Below, in pieces: positions 1 through 8,606 of a stretch of 64,000 nucleotides of DNA. The translations under genes and the position numbers were made by a program. Source of the DNA: an uncultured Eubacterium sp. (GTDB taxonomy: Bacteria; Bacillota; Clostridia; Lachnospirales; Lachnospiraceae); the NCBI GenBank assembly GCA_910586225.1, contig CAJUIL010000007.1, positions 1 to 64,000 on the forward strand. The letters run 5' to 3'. Under the pieces are notes generated by a model that worked only from the letters and a program-made list of their open reading frames with translations, was not told the origin of the DNA and ran no database searches. The stretch's first letter is position 1. Every line of letters begins with the position of its first letter.

Positions 1-14
1 GCAAACCCTTGATT

Positions 15-1505
15 TTACTGGTCTTTTCCGCCAAGCGTTTTCATCGTCGGGAACAACAACACATCCCGAATCGCCATAGAATCCGTCATGATCATCACCA
101 TCCGGTCAATCCCGAACCCAATCCCTCCAGTTGGCGGCATTCCGATGCTTAGAGCATTCAAAAAGTCCTCATCCGTATGATTCGCTTCTTCATCTCCAGC
201 CGCAAACGCCTGCTCCTGCGCTTCAAAACGCTCGCGCTGGTCGATCGGGTCGTTCAGCTCTGAGTAAGCATTTGCCATTTCCCAGCCATTTAAAAAGAAC
301 TCAAACCGCTCTACATATTCCGGATTGTCCGGCTTTTTCTTTGTTAACGGTGAAATTTCGATCGGATGGTCCATCACGAAGGTCGGCTGGATCAAATGCT
401 CCTCTGCAAACTGCTCGAAGAACAAGCTCAGAATATCTCCTTTCTGATGTCTGTCCTCATATTCTACATGATGCTCATCGGCAAGCTTCCTTGCTTCCTG
501 CGTCGAATGCACCTCATTAAAATCGACGCCCGCATATTTCTTAACCGCATCCACCATCGTAATACGTTCAAATGGCTTTGATAAGTCGATCGTATGCTCG
601 CCGTAAGTCAACACCTGTGAACCAGTCACTTCCTGCGCAACGTAACGGTACAGCTTTTCGGTCAGATCCATCATGCCGTTGTAGTCCGTATATGCCTGAT
701 ATAATTCCATTAATGTAAATTCTGGATTGTGCCTTGTGTCAAGTCCCTCGTTACGGAATACACGACCGATTTCGTATACGCGTTCCATGCCGCCTACGAT
801 CAGACGTTTTAAATATAATTCCAGAGAAATCCTGAGCTTAAGATCCTCGTTTAATGCATTAAAATGTGTTTCAAACGGTCTTGCAGCAGCGCCGCCCGCG
901 TTGGATACGAGCATTGGCGTCTCGACCTCCATAAAGCCCTGAGCGTCCAGATAACGGCGGATAGCGCTCAGTACCTTCGAACGCTTGATGAAAGTATGCT
1001 TAACCTCTGCGTTCATAATAAGGTCAACGTACCTTTGACGGTAGCGGATATCTGTATCGGTTAAGCCGTGATATTTTTCTGGAAGGATCTGAAGGCTTTT
1101 GGATAAAAGCAGTACCTCCTGCGCGTGAACGGAAATTTCTCCGGTTTTTGTTTTAAATACTTTGCCTCGTATCCCTAAAATATCACCAACGTCGTATTTT
1201 TTAAAATCCTTGTAGCTATCCTCGCCAATGTCGTCCCTGGCCACATATGCCTGGATGCTGCCCTGCAGATCCTGAATGTTGCAAAAAGATGCTTTGCCCA
1301 TGACGCGCTTGAACATCATACGCCCCGCAATCGTAACCTCCTGGTCCTCAAGAGACGCAAACTGGTCTTTGATCTCTTGGCTGTGATGGGATACATCGTA
1401 TTTTGTTATTTGAAACGGGTCTTTGCCATTTTGCTGTAATTCCTGTAATTTTTCACGTCGAACCTTTAATAACTGGTTGACGTCCTGATTCTGCTGTCCG
1501 GCCAT
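15..1505 (-). CDS. lysS: Lysyl-tRNA synthetase (class II)
   Basis: Cytoplasmic enzyme that charges tRNA-Lys with lysine using ATP. The 496 residues match the usual length. An N-terminal OB-fold anticodon-binding domain (about residues 55-150) is followed by the class II catalytic core: a motif 2 region reading VYEIGRVFRNEG, and a C-terminal motif 3 region GIGFGIDRMVM with the conserved arginine. The ATG at 1503-1505 is preceded by a GGAGGAAAG-type ribosome-binding site. greA lies immediately upstream on the same strand with a gap of about 30 nt, so the two are probably co-transcribed. Nothing unusual seen. Confidence 0.97.
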   Translation of the reverse strand: MAGQQNQDVNQLLKVRREKLQELQQNGKDPFQITKYDVSHHSQEIKDQFASLEDQEVTIAGRMMFKRVMGKASFCNIQDLQGSIQAYVARDDIGEDSYKDFKKYDVGDILGIRGKVFKTKTGEISVHAQEVLLLSKSLQILPEKYHGLTDTDIRYRQRYVDLIMNAEVKHTFIKRSKVLSAIRRYLDAQGFMEVETPMLVSNAGGAAARPFETHFNALNEDLKLRISLELYLKRLIVGGMERVYEIGRVFRNEGLDTRHNPEFTLMELYQAYTDYNGMMDLTEKLYRYVAQEVTGSQVLTYGEHTIDLSKPFERITMVDAVKKYAGVDFNEVHSTQEARKLADEHHVEYEDRHQKGDILSLFFEQFAEEHLIQPTFVMDHPIEISPLTKKKPDNPEYVERFEFFLNGWEMANAYSELNDPIDQRERFEAQEQAFAAGDEEANHTDEDFLNALSIGMPPTGGIGFGIDRMVMIMTDSMAIRDVLLFPTMKTLGGKDQ

Positions 1506-1534
1506 TTTCTTTCCTCCGCTGTCTAAGCACTTTA

Positions 1535-2023
1535 TTATACGTTTGATCTTTGAATCTGCAATACCTTATACTGTAAAATACCTGCCTGTGTTTCAACATC
1601 GACAACATCTCCAATCCGATGTCCGAGCAAAGCACGTCCTACTGGAGATTCATTTGAAATCTTTCCTTTTAAGCTGTTAGCTTCCGTAGATCCTACGATC
1701 TTATACTCTAATTCTTCGTCAAATTCGCAATCCAGGATTTTTACAAGGCAGCCTACGTTGATTTTATCCAGGTCTACTTCCTCTTCTACAACGACTTCCG
1801 CGTTTTTCAGAATTTTTTCCAGCTCCTCAATACGTGCTTCAATGTCACGCTGCTCATCCTTTGCCGCATCGTACTCGGCATTCTCGGATAAATCACCCTG
1901 CTCTCTGGCTTCCTTGATCTTCTGAGCAATTTCTTTTCGTTTTACCAGTTTCAAATCCTGTAATTCATTTTCCAGTTTCTGCAAGCCTTCGTAAGTCAAA
2001 ATATTTTTCTTTTCCATAGCCAT
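1535..2023 (-). CDS. greA: Transcription elongation factor GreA
   Basis: Binds the RNA polymerase secondary channel and stimulates cleavage of backtracked transcripts. The 162 residues are the normal length. The N-terminal half is a coiled coil with the acidic tip region DLSENAEYDAAKDEQ, and the C-terminal half is the FKBP-like domain (SPVGRALLGHRIGD). The start at 2023 has an AGGAAAGG site 7-8 nt upstream; a second ATG two codons in is possible. It directly follows the gene at 2025-2759 and precedes lysS. Confidence 0.96.
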   Translation of the reverse strand: MAMEKKNILTYEGLQKLENELQDLKLVKRKEIAQKIKEAREQGDLSENAEYDAAKDEQRDIEARIEELEKILKNAEVVVEEEVDLDKINVGCLVKILDCEFDEELEYKIVGSTEANSLKGKISNESPVGRALLGHRIGDVVDVETQAGILQYKVLQIQRSNV

Positions 2024-2024
2024 T

Positions 2025-2759
2025 TCAACCTTTCCTGAATTCCCGATCCAATCGATCTATCATCCTGTCTTTGATGATTCTTTCGTTTACGGCATCGTCC
2101 GTTTGCCATTCCGGCGGTAAAATGCCATCCACAACCAATGTATTATACCCAACAGGCACGAGAATGTCAAGGTTTTCGCCGATTTCCCATGGTCTTTTAT
2201 AGACTGGAAGATATACTGCTTTTGTATCAGACGCCTGCACACCCAGTATGCCGCTGCTGCGCTCAAAATCCAATACCAAATTCCCTCGCGGCTGGCCAGA
2301 CGCAGATTTCGAAAGCTGCTGTACGATCAGTCCGTTTTCTTCGTACATTTCGTCTGTAAATTGCTCGTATCTGTCTGGCCGGTCAGTAACAAGAAGCAGG
2401 TAATTCAGCTGCCTGAGTTCATAAAGCACCATCTGGATATCTTCATCATCTTCGTCGCGGCCATCCTCAGCATCTATGATTACCAGCTCCATCTTTTGAT
2501 AAGAAAGCTTCTTCTGCCTGAGTACCTGTTCAATGATCAAGTGCATAAACGTGATATACGGATTCCGGTAAGTCATTGGTGAAAATACGTTCTTTTTCCT
2601 TCGAATTTCCGGCTGTACAAGCTGTTCCTGTGCCGTACTCCCGGTATTTTTCCAGCTATGCAGCCATTTGCGTAACCAATGCAGCTCCAAATACTTCCGC
2701 CTGCCTGTCTTTTTTTCATTATATGCACACAACAGCACTTCATTCCCAAAAGCTATCAA
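2025..2759 (-). CDS. Conserved hypothetical protein, 244 aa
   Basis: Not recognised. The protein starts with TTG at 2757-2759, overlapping no other gene and 6 nt after the dusB stop, with a weak AGGA-type site. It is soluble, has no signal peptide, and carries a long acidic middle (DAEDGRDEDDEDIQ) followed by an alpha/beta stretch (MVLYELRQLNYLLLVTDR). It sits between dusB and greA with almost no spacing, which implies one transcript. The tight packing and intact frame make it a real gene; the first in-frame ATG is far internal, so the TTG start is the best guess. Confidence 0.7.
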   Translation of the reverse strand: MIAFGNEVLLCAYNEKKTGRRKYLELHWLRKWLHSWKNTGSTAQEQLVQPEIRRKKNVFSPMTYRNPYITFMHLIIEQVLRQKKLSYQKMELVIIDAEDGRDEDDEDIQMVLYELRQLNYLLLVTDRPDRYEQFTDEMYEENGLIVQQLSKSASGQPRGNLVLDFERSSGILGVQASDTKAVYLPVYKRPWEIGENLDILVPVGYNTLVVDGILPPEWQTDDAVNERIIKDRMIDRLDREFRKG

Positions 2760-2765
2760 ACTGTC

Positions 2766-3767
2766 CTACTCAATCTGCGTAGAAGCATCAGCCGGCATTT
2801 CCCCTTCCGCAAAGCGGCACATCAGCTCTTCCAGCTGCTCATACGTTTCCACCATATTTAGTTCACCGCGAAACCTAGCCGCATGTTTATATCCACTTGT
2901 ATACCATGCTGCGTGCTTGCGCATTTCCCGTATCCCCGTATAAGCTCCTTTCCACTCTAACTGCATCCTGGCGTGATACAATACCATTTCAGCAATCTCG
3001 GACGCAGTTGGAAGCTCTGCCTGCTTTCCAGTCTGTAAGGCGTATTGGATCTGAGAAAATATCCACGGATTTCCCTGCGCTCCTCTGGCAATCATAAAGG
3101 CATCACAAGCAGTCTGCTCTTTCATACGGATCACATCCTGCGCTGTACGCAAATCTCCATTTCCTATAACTGGAATCGATACGGCTTCCTTCACCTGGCG
3201 GATAATTTCCCAATCTGCTTTGCCAGCATAATATTGTTCCCTTGTACGGCCGTGCACCGCGACTGCCGCTGCCCCGGACTCCTGCGCGATATGCGCCAGC
3301 TCCACGGCATTACAGTGCGCATCGTCAAAGCCTTTACGGATCTTGACTGTGACCGGCTTTCGGATTGCTTTTACCATTTTTTCTATGATTTTTCCAGCCA
3401 GCAGCGGTTTTTTCATCAATGCCGAGCCTTCGCCATTGTTTACGACCTTCGGAACCGGGCAGCCCATATTGATATCCATAATGTCAAATGGCCGGTCTTC
3501 TATTCTTTTAGCCATTTCTGACATAATATCCGGATCCGCACCGAAAAACTGAAGAGATACCGGATGCTCCCGCTCATTCACCGCCAACAGCGCTTCCGTA
3601 TTTTTGTTGTTGTACAAAATCCCTTTTGCACTGACCATTTCCATGCAAACCAGACCGGCGCCTTGTTTTGCACAAAGCAGACGAAATGGCAGGTCTGTTA
3701 CACCTGCCATTGGACCCAAGATTAAATTATTCTTTAATGTTACATCTCCTATTTTCAACTGTTCCAT
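2766..3767 (-). CDS. dusB: tRNA-dihydrouridine synthase (DusB type)
   Basis: FMN- and NADPH-dependent enzyme reducing uridines in the tRNA D-loop. A TIM barrel starts at GPMAGVTDLPFRLLC (FMN site). The catalytic cysteine lies in NMGCPVPKV, and HGRTREQYYAG is the phosphate/FMN-binding segment. The frame is open for another 32 codons upstream, but ATG at 3765-3767 has a GGGAAAG site at proper spacing and begins the family N-terminus (MEQLKIGDVTLKN), giving 333 residues. It lies in the coaX-dusB-hypothetical-greA-lysS string. Confidence 0.94.
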   Translation of the reverse strand: MEQLKIGDVTLKNNLILGPMAGVTDLPFRLLCAKQGAGLVCMEMVSAKGILYNNKNTEALLAVNEREHPVSLQFFGADPDIMSEMAKRIEDRPFDIMDINMGCPVPKVVNNGEGSALMKKPLLAGKIIEKMVKAIRKPVTVKIRKGFDDAHCNAVELAHIAQESGAAAVAVHGRTREQYYAGKADWEIIRQVKEAVSIPVIGNGDLRTAQDVIRMKEQTACDAFMIARGAQGNPWIFSQIQYALQTGKQAELPTASEIAEMVLYHARMQLEWKGAYTGIREMRKHAAWYTSGYKHAARFRGELNMVETYEQLEELMCRFAEGEMPADASTQIE

Positions 3768-3822
3768 TTTCACTTTCCCATATCCTTCCAGCTGCTGATC
3801 GCTCCATAAAAGCTTCCCTGCA

Positions 3823-3861
3823 GTTACGTATCTGACCTCTGAACTTTGCCAGATACGTAAC
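3823..3861. other. Perfect 12-bp inverted repeat between coaX and dusB
   Basis: GTTACGTATCTG at 3823-3834 is exactly complementary to CAGATACGTAAC at 3850-3861 with a 15-nt loop. It would form a stable hairpin in the transcript between coaX and dusB. No clear T-run follows on the minus strand, so it is not a textbook terminator; it could be a processing or attenuation structure, or an operator. Confidence 0.6.
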
Positions 3862-3864
3862 ACC

Positions 3865-4632
3865 CTATCTTTGCTTCTCGTAGATCAAGCGCATACCATG
3901 CAGCGTTAGGTTTGGATCATAAACGTCAATCGAGGTCGTCTCAGACGCGATGGTCTTGCCAAGTCCTCCGGTCGCTACTACTTTTACACTTCCGTCATTA
4001 AATTCTTCTTTCATATGACGGATGATATATTCTGTCTGCCCAATCTGCCCGTAGACAAGTCCGGCCTGCATACTGGTAATCGTTTCCTGTGCTAAAATGC
4101 TCTTCGGCTTGCAGATTTCTATTTCCGGCAGCTTGGCCGCTTCCTCCCATAAAGCCTTTGCCGAGGTGCGGATACCTGGTGCGATCACGCCTGCCACAAA
4201 CGCGCCGGATGCGTCTACAAGATCAAAAGTAGTTGCCGTACCATAATCAATGACGATCACCGGCCCCCCGTATAGTCCATACGCGCCTACTGCGTCAACA
4301 ATACGATCCGCGCCTATCTGCCTTGGGTTTTCCGTCGCGATCCGTATTCCGGTACGGATGCCGGGTGCAACAATGAGCGGTGTGACATGGATATATTTAA
4401 TAATTGCGCTCGTCAGAGAATGCATGACATTCGGCACAACCGACGATATGACAACGGCCAGAATATCCGTGACCGCAATCTGACTATGCTGCAGCAGATT
4501 ACGGAGTACAATCCCATACTCATCTGATGTACGCGGTATTTTCGTCGTCAAACGAAATGTTGCCTCCAGCTTCTCTCCATCAAATACACCTAACGTAATA
4601 TTTGAGTTTCCTACATCCGTTACTAATAACAT
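3865..4632 (-). CDS. coaX: Type III pantothenate kinase
   Basis: Phosphorylates pantothenate, the first step of coenzyme A synthesis. The 255 residues are typical. The ASKHA-fold signatures are present: DVGNSNITLGVF at the N-terminus (phosphate 1), GADRIVDAVGAYGLYG, and VIDYGTATTFDLVD (phosphate 2). Start ATG at 4630-4632 has a GAGGAGG site and overlaps the end of the upstream gene (4623-4973) by 10 nt, indicating translational coupling. Confidence 0.96.
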   Translation of the reverse strand: MLLVTDVGNSNITLGVFDGEKLEATFRLTTKIPRTSDEYGIVLRNLLQHSQIAVTDILAVVISSVVPNVMHSLTSAIIKYIHVTPLIVAPGIRTGIRIATENPRQIGADRIVDAVGAYGLYGGPVIVIDYGTATTFDLVDASGAFVAGVIAPGIRTSAKALWEEAAKLPEIEICKPKSILAQETITSMQAGLVYGQIGQTEYIIRHMKEEFNDGSVKVVATGGLGKTIASETTSIDVYDPNLTLHGMRLIYEKQR

Positions 4633-4973
4633 CCTTGGTCCTCCTCAAGCTCCTCTCCCAGAAAAAATACCTGGTAAAACATTTCCAGCGCTTCCAATAG
4701 CTCCTGTCGTGTCTGCTGAAGCTGCTTGATTTTCAATACGCTACCAATCTCATCATACAAAAAATCATTTTCCTCACATTCCGTGCGAAAGACCAGTCTG
4801 CCCTCCTCGTTAAATACAAGCTGCAAAGTGCCGCCAACATCCTCCGTATACAATACACATAAGATTTTCAGGTCATTTTTAACCTGCTCCGGCAGGTTTT
4901 GAAAATCCTCGTTCAAGTAAAATTTTTTCGTGTATGCGCTGGATCCGCATAGTACAACTTCATCCTGATACAT
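4623..4973 (-). CDS. Conserved hypothetical protein (DUF6145-like)
   Basis: A 116-residue soluble protein starting MYQDEVVLCGSSAYTKKFY. I associate this N-terminus and length with the DUF6145 family of Lachnospiraceae, whose function is unknown; this is from memory. The C-terminus is a helical acidic tail. It overlaps coaX by 10 nt and lies just downstream of birA, so it is probably expressed with these cofactor genes. Confidence 0.7.
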   Translation of the reverse strand: MYQDEVVLCGSSAYTKKFYLNEDFQNLPEQVKNDLKILCVLYTEDVGGTLQLVFNEEGRLVFRTECEENDFLYDEIGSVLKIKQLQQTRQELLEALEMFYQVFFLGEELEEDQGCY

Positions 4974-5027
4974 GCTTACTCCTTACAAATCACCGGAAAT
5001 ACCGCGTACTCATTTCCTGCGTACAGC

Positions 5028-6005
5028 CTACACATAACCATAGATGCCCCGCACAGACACTTCTCCTGAGGATACCAGCCTTCTTTCTTCCCAAGTATCC
5101 ACCAAAAGCTCCCCCCGCGATGTGATCCCGCGTGCCGTTCCTTCAAACGAATCCTTTGCATCCAATACCTTAACCTGCTGATTGCGGTTCACCATATATG
5201 CGTCATACTGCTTCGCAAGCCCAGACAAATCCTCTGTCCGCAAAAACAACTCAAAATAAGCCTCAAAATACTCGCAAATGCGTTCGATCAACGCCGCCCG
5301 GTTGATTTTTATCCCAACCTCTAAAAACACAGAGGTTGCAATATTATGCAGCTCCTCCGGGAACTCATCCTCATGTACATTAATGCCGATGCCTACGACA
5401 ATATGGTTAACATAATCTGCTTGTGCGCTCATTTCCGTCAGTATTCCGCTGACCTTTTTCCGGTTAATTATAATATCATTCGGCCATTTGATACCGACTC
5501 TAAGTCCTGCTTCATCTTCAATCCCTCTTGCTACTGCCATTGCTGCCACAAGTGTCAGCATCGAGGCATTATTGGGATCTATCTTTGGCCTGAGCAGGAG
5601 GGTCATTGCAATCGATTCCCCTGCCGGCGTTTCCCATGTTCTCCCCCTGCGCCCGCGCCCGCTTACCTGATGATCTGTAACCACGATTGTCCCATGCGGG
5701 GCGCCCTGTTCCGCAAGCTGCATGGCTTTTGTATTTGTAGAATCCATTACAGGCTCGTAATAGATCTTATTTCCAAGCCACTGTGTCTTGCGAATGCTTC
5801 TCAATTCATTTTCACTCAGGATATCTGGTGTGGATACAATATGGTATCCGCGGTTTTGTACTGCTTCAATTTCATATCCTGCCTGTTTTAACTGATTGAT
5901 GGCCTTCCAGATTGCCGTACGGGATACCCCAAACTTACCGCACAACTCCTGTCCGGACACATAACCATCCGATTTTCTTAGTGCCGCTAGTATTTCTGCT
6001 TTCAT
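5028..6005 (-). CDS. birA: Bifunctional biotin ligase / biotin operon repressor
   Basis: Attaches biotin to biotin-dependent carboxylases through biotinyl-AMP. The N-terminal residues 1-60 form a winged helix (SGQELCGKFGVSRTAIWKAI), marking the group II form that also represses biotin genes. The catalytic domain contains the GRGRRGRTWETP biotin-binding loop and KWPNDI. The C-terminal SH3-like domain is present. The 325 residues are full length. No biotin synthesis genes are seen in this window. Confidence 0.95.
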   Translation of the reverse strand: MKAEILAALRKSDGYVSGQELCGKFGVSRTAIWKAINQLKQAGYEIEAVQNRGYHIVSTPDILSENELRSIRKTQWLGNKIYYEPVMDSTNTKAMQLAEQGAPHGTIVVTDHQVSGRGRRGRTWETPAGESIAMTLLLRPKIDPNNASMLTLVAAMAVARGIEDEAGLRVGIKWPNDIIINRKKVSGILTEMSAQADYVNHIVVGIGINVHEDEFPEELHNIATSVFLEVGIKINRAALIERICEYFEAYFELFLRTEDLSGLAKQYDAYMVNRNQQVKVLDAKDSFEGTARGITSRGELLVDTWEERRLVSSGEVSVRGIYGYV

Positions 6006-6122
6006 TTTGCTCTACCCCATTTCCTATGTATCTCCTGTTATGCATATTCGAAATATCACTGTATAGCTTATCCGATATCACGGATACACGGTTCCCAAAA
6101 AGCAGTTTTCAAGCTGCTGATC

Positions 6123-7112
6123 TCAGCGCGGCATAGTAGCATACATGATTGCTTTAATGCTGTGCATACGATTTTCTGCTTCATCAAATACAACCGACTG
6201 CGTACCTTCAAACACCTCCCCAGTTACTTCCAGCTCCTGATACCCAAACTTTTCAAATACCTGCTGTCCTATTGTTGTCTTTAGATCATGGAATGCGGGG
6301 AGACAGTGCATAAATATCGCGCTGTTTTTCGCGTATCCCATCACATCCGAATTAACCTGATATGGCATCAGCGCTTCAATACGCTCCTTCCATACCTCCT
6401 CTGGCTCTCCCATAGATACCCATACATCTGTGTAAATAACATCTGCGTCCGTAACGCCTTCTTTTACATCTTCTGTAAAGGTCAGATGCGCGCCAGTCTG
6501 CGCTGCAATCTCCTTACAGGTATCTGTCAGCTGCTTGTCCGGAAAGTACTTTCGGTTTGTACAAGCTGTAAAATCTATCCCCAGCTTTGCACATACTACC
6601 ATCAGCGAATTGCCCATATTATATCTCGCATCTCCCATATATACGAGCTTGACGCCCTCCAGTCTGCCAAGCTGCTCTCTGACCGTCAGCATATCCGCGA
6701 TCATCTGCGTTGGATGAAATTCATTTGTCAGACCATTCCAAACCGGAACACCTGCATAATGTGCAAGCTCTTCCACGATTTCCTGGCCGTACCCGCGGTA
6801 TTCAATGCCGTCAAACATTCTTCCGAGCACTCTTGCCGTATCCGCAATGCTTTCCTTTTTTCCAATCTGTGAGCCAGACGGATCCAGATAAGTCACGTGC
6901 ATACCCAGATCATAAGCCGCTACTTCAAAGGAACAGCGTGTCCTTGTACTTGTTTTTTCAAAGATCAACGCAATATTTTTCCCAGTCAGCTCTTGATGCG
7001 CAATTCCTTTTTTCTTCTTTTCCTTTAACTCTGCCGAAAGATCGATCAAATAACGTATTTCCTCCGGTTCATAATCAAGCAGCTTTAAAAAATGTCTGCC
7101 TTGTAAATTCAT
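6123..7112 (-). CDS. argF: Ornithine carbamoyltransferase
   Basis: Makes citrulline from ornithine and carbamoyl phosphate, in arginine synthesis or in the arginine deiminase pathway run backwards. Carbamoyl-phosphate motif STRTR at residues 55-59, FHPTQ in the middle, and the ornithine loop HCLPAF near residue 270. The 329 residues are normal. It has its own GGAAGGTGGAG site and stands alone: no other arginine genes are adjacent, so anabolic versus catabolic role cannot be told from context. The 117-nt gap before birA contains no gene. Confidence 0.95.
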   Translation of the reverse strand: MNLQGRHFLKLLDYEPEEIRYLIDLSAELKEKKKKGIAHQELTGKNIALIFEKTSTRTRCSFEVAAYDLGMHVTYLDPSGSQIGKKESIADTARVLGRMFDGIEYRGYGQEIVEELAHYAGVPVWNGLTNEFHPTQMIADMLTVREQLGRLEGVKLVYMGDARYNMGNSLMVVCAKLGIDFTACTNRKYFPDKQLTDTCKEIAAQTGAHLTFTEDVKEGVTDADVIYTDVWVSMGEPEEVWKERIEALMPYQVNSDVMGYAKNSAIFMHCLPAFHDLKTTIGQQVFEKFGYQELEVTGEVFEGTQSVVFDEAENRMHSIKAIMYATMPR

Positions 7113-7160
7113 TCAAACTCCACCTTCCTTTTCCTTCATTAAGCTGTATAAACATGGAAT

Positions 7161-7190
7161 GGCAGGAATGGGATATTCCCTATTCCTGCC
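7161..7190 (-). terminator. Hairpin between SPFH gene and argF (possible terminator)
   Basis: GGCAGGAAT at 7161-7169 pairs perfectly with ATTCCTGCC at 7182-7190. It lies 15 nt after the SPFH gene stop, where a terminator is expected, but the following T-run is weak. Confidence 0.5.
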
Positions 7191-7204
7191 ACCATTGAAA
7201 TCAG

Positions 7205-8158
7205 TCATCGTTTCGCTGTTTCATTCTTTTCTACGCCAACTTCAACAATGGATTTTGCTAATCCGGCAATACCCTGGATTTCAGATGGAATAATGATCTT
7301 AGTTGCTTTTCCATCTGCAGCCTTGGTAAATGCCTCCAGACTTTTCAGCTGTAAAACAGCCGCGTCTGGCGCCGCCTCTTTTAAGAAGCGCAGACCATCC
7401 GCATTTGCCTGCTGTATTTTCAGTATTGCTTCTGCCTGGCCCTCTGCCTCACGAACCATCGCTTCTTTATGTGCTTCCGCACGCAGGATTGCTGCCTGTT
7501 TTTCCGCCTCAGCATCCAAAATTGCCGATTCCTTTTTACCCTCGGCTACCAGTATCGTAGATTTTTTCTCACCCTCAGCCTTTAAAATTGCTTCCCGCCT
7601 TTCGCGCTCGGCTTTCATCTGCTTTTCCATCGCATCTTGGATTGCCTGCGGCGGAATAATATTTTTTAATTCCACACGATTGACCTTGATCCCCCATGGA
7701 TCTGTTGCCACATCCAAAGACGCCCGCATTTTTGTATTAATTGTCTCTCTGGATGTCAATGTCTCATCCAATTCCAGATCGCCGATAATATTACGCAGCG
7801 TCGTCGCCGTGAGATTTTCTATCGCCATAATTGGATTTTCCACACCATATGCGAACAGCTTCGGATCGGTGATCTGAAAATAAACAACCGTATCAATCTG
7901 CATCGTGACATTATCTTTTGTAATTACTGGCTGCGGTGGAAAATCCACAACCTGCTCCTTGAGCAATACTCTTTTTGCAATCCGGTCTATAAACGGCGCT
8001 TTAAAATGAATCCCTACGCCCCAAGTTGCCAAATATCCGCCAAGCCGTTCAATAACAGCCGCGTGTGCCTGTGGTACAATCTTGACACAGGATGCTGCAA
8101 TCAAAAGAACAAGGATCACAAGGACAGCTACTGCAACTAATACACCCATAGATTCCAT
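7205..8158 (-). CDS. SPFH/Band-7 membrane protein (stomatin/QmcA-like)
   Basis: Membrane-anchored scaffold of the stomatin/prohibitin/flotillin superfamily. An N-terminal hydrophobic segment (about residues 6-26) is followed by the Band-7 domain (VIERLGGYLATWGVGIHFKAPF) and a long Ala/Glu-rich coiled coil (about residues 180-260). The first ATG at 8162-8164 is only one base after AGGAGG; the ATG two codons later (8156-8158) is spaced 7 nt and is the better start, giving 317 residues. Such proteins organise membrane domains or regulate proteases; no NfeD partner is adjacent. Confidence 0.88.
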   Translation of the reverse strand: MESMGVLVAVAVLVILVLLIAASCVKIVPQAHAAVIERLGGYLATWGVGIHFKAPFIDRIAKRVLLKEQVVDFPPQPVITKDNVTMQIDTVVYFQITDPKLFAYGVENPIMAIENLTATTLRNIIGDLELDETLTSRETINTKMRASLDVATDPWGIKVNRVELKNIIPPQAIQDAMEKQMKAERERREAILKAEGEKKSTILVAEGKKESAILDAEAEKQAAILRAEAHKEAMVREAEGQAEAILKIQQANADGLRFLKEAAPDAAVLQLKSLEAFTKAADGKATKIIIPSEIQGIAGLAKSIVEVGVEKNETAKR

Positions 8159-8298
8159 TTTCATACCTCCTTACAAATTTGTATAACGTTCTGGCCCTGC
8201 ACAGACCAGACAGTTTTACAGTTACCAAATTTTCTATATCATACTATAAGTCAACCTAATTTACAACCATGAAAACATCTAAACCTTGCTATGTACGC

Positions 8299-8336
8299 AA
8301 AAAAAGACCGTAAAATCACTATTTTTACAGTCTTTT
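8299..8336 (-). terminator. Terminator-like hairpin upstream of the SPFH gene
   Basis: An AAAAGAC..GTAAAA stem pairs with TTTTAC..GTCTTTT around a short loop, and a run of T follows on the minus strand. No recognised gene lies immediately upstream of it on that strand, so it would end a transcript that covers the repeat region at 8346-8520. Confidence 0.6.
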
Positions 8337-8345
8337 GCCAAAAAA

Positions 8346-8520
8346 CCCCGGCAATGTTCACCATATAATGATTGCTGGTTGACTTTATTTTCCTGCATCA
8401 ATCCTGCAAAATTGTACTGTTTTTATCAGACAACTATTACAAATCGACTATATTATTCATATAAATGCATGAAAACCCGGCAATGTTCACTAAATAAACA
8501 AGATTGGTTGACTTTATTTT
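8346..8520. repeat. Pair of 45-bp direct repeats in the 8165-8606 gap
   Basis: Copies at 8346-8390 and 8476-8520 lie 130 bp apart. They share the ends CCCGGCAATGTTCAC and GGTTGACTTTATTTT, with a diverged centre. A further GTCAACC in the opposite orientation occurs near 8252. The rest of this 440-bp gap shows no convincing gene. The repeats lie between two terminators on the minus strand (8299 and 8562). Confidence 0.75.
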
Positions 8521-8561
8521 GTGTAATCATAATTTTTTTATAAATTCCACTCTGCAAAGCG

Positions 8562-8600
8562 AAAAAAGGACTGCTGTCTCATCGCTGCAACAGTCCTTTT
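8562..8600 (-). terminator. Rho-independent terminator of the SleB-like gene
   Basis: AAAAGGACTG and CAGTCCTTTT form a 10-bp stem just after the 8607 stop codon, followed by six T on the minus strand. Confidence 0.85.
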
Positions 8601-8606
8601 ACACCA

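Noticed and set aside
8346..8520. Direct repeats here and at 10185 as a CRISPR array
   Set aside because: Only two units each, the spacing is wrong (130 bp or none), the unit centres vary, and no cas genes are present.
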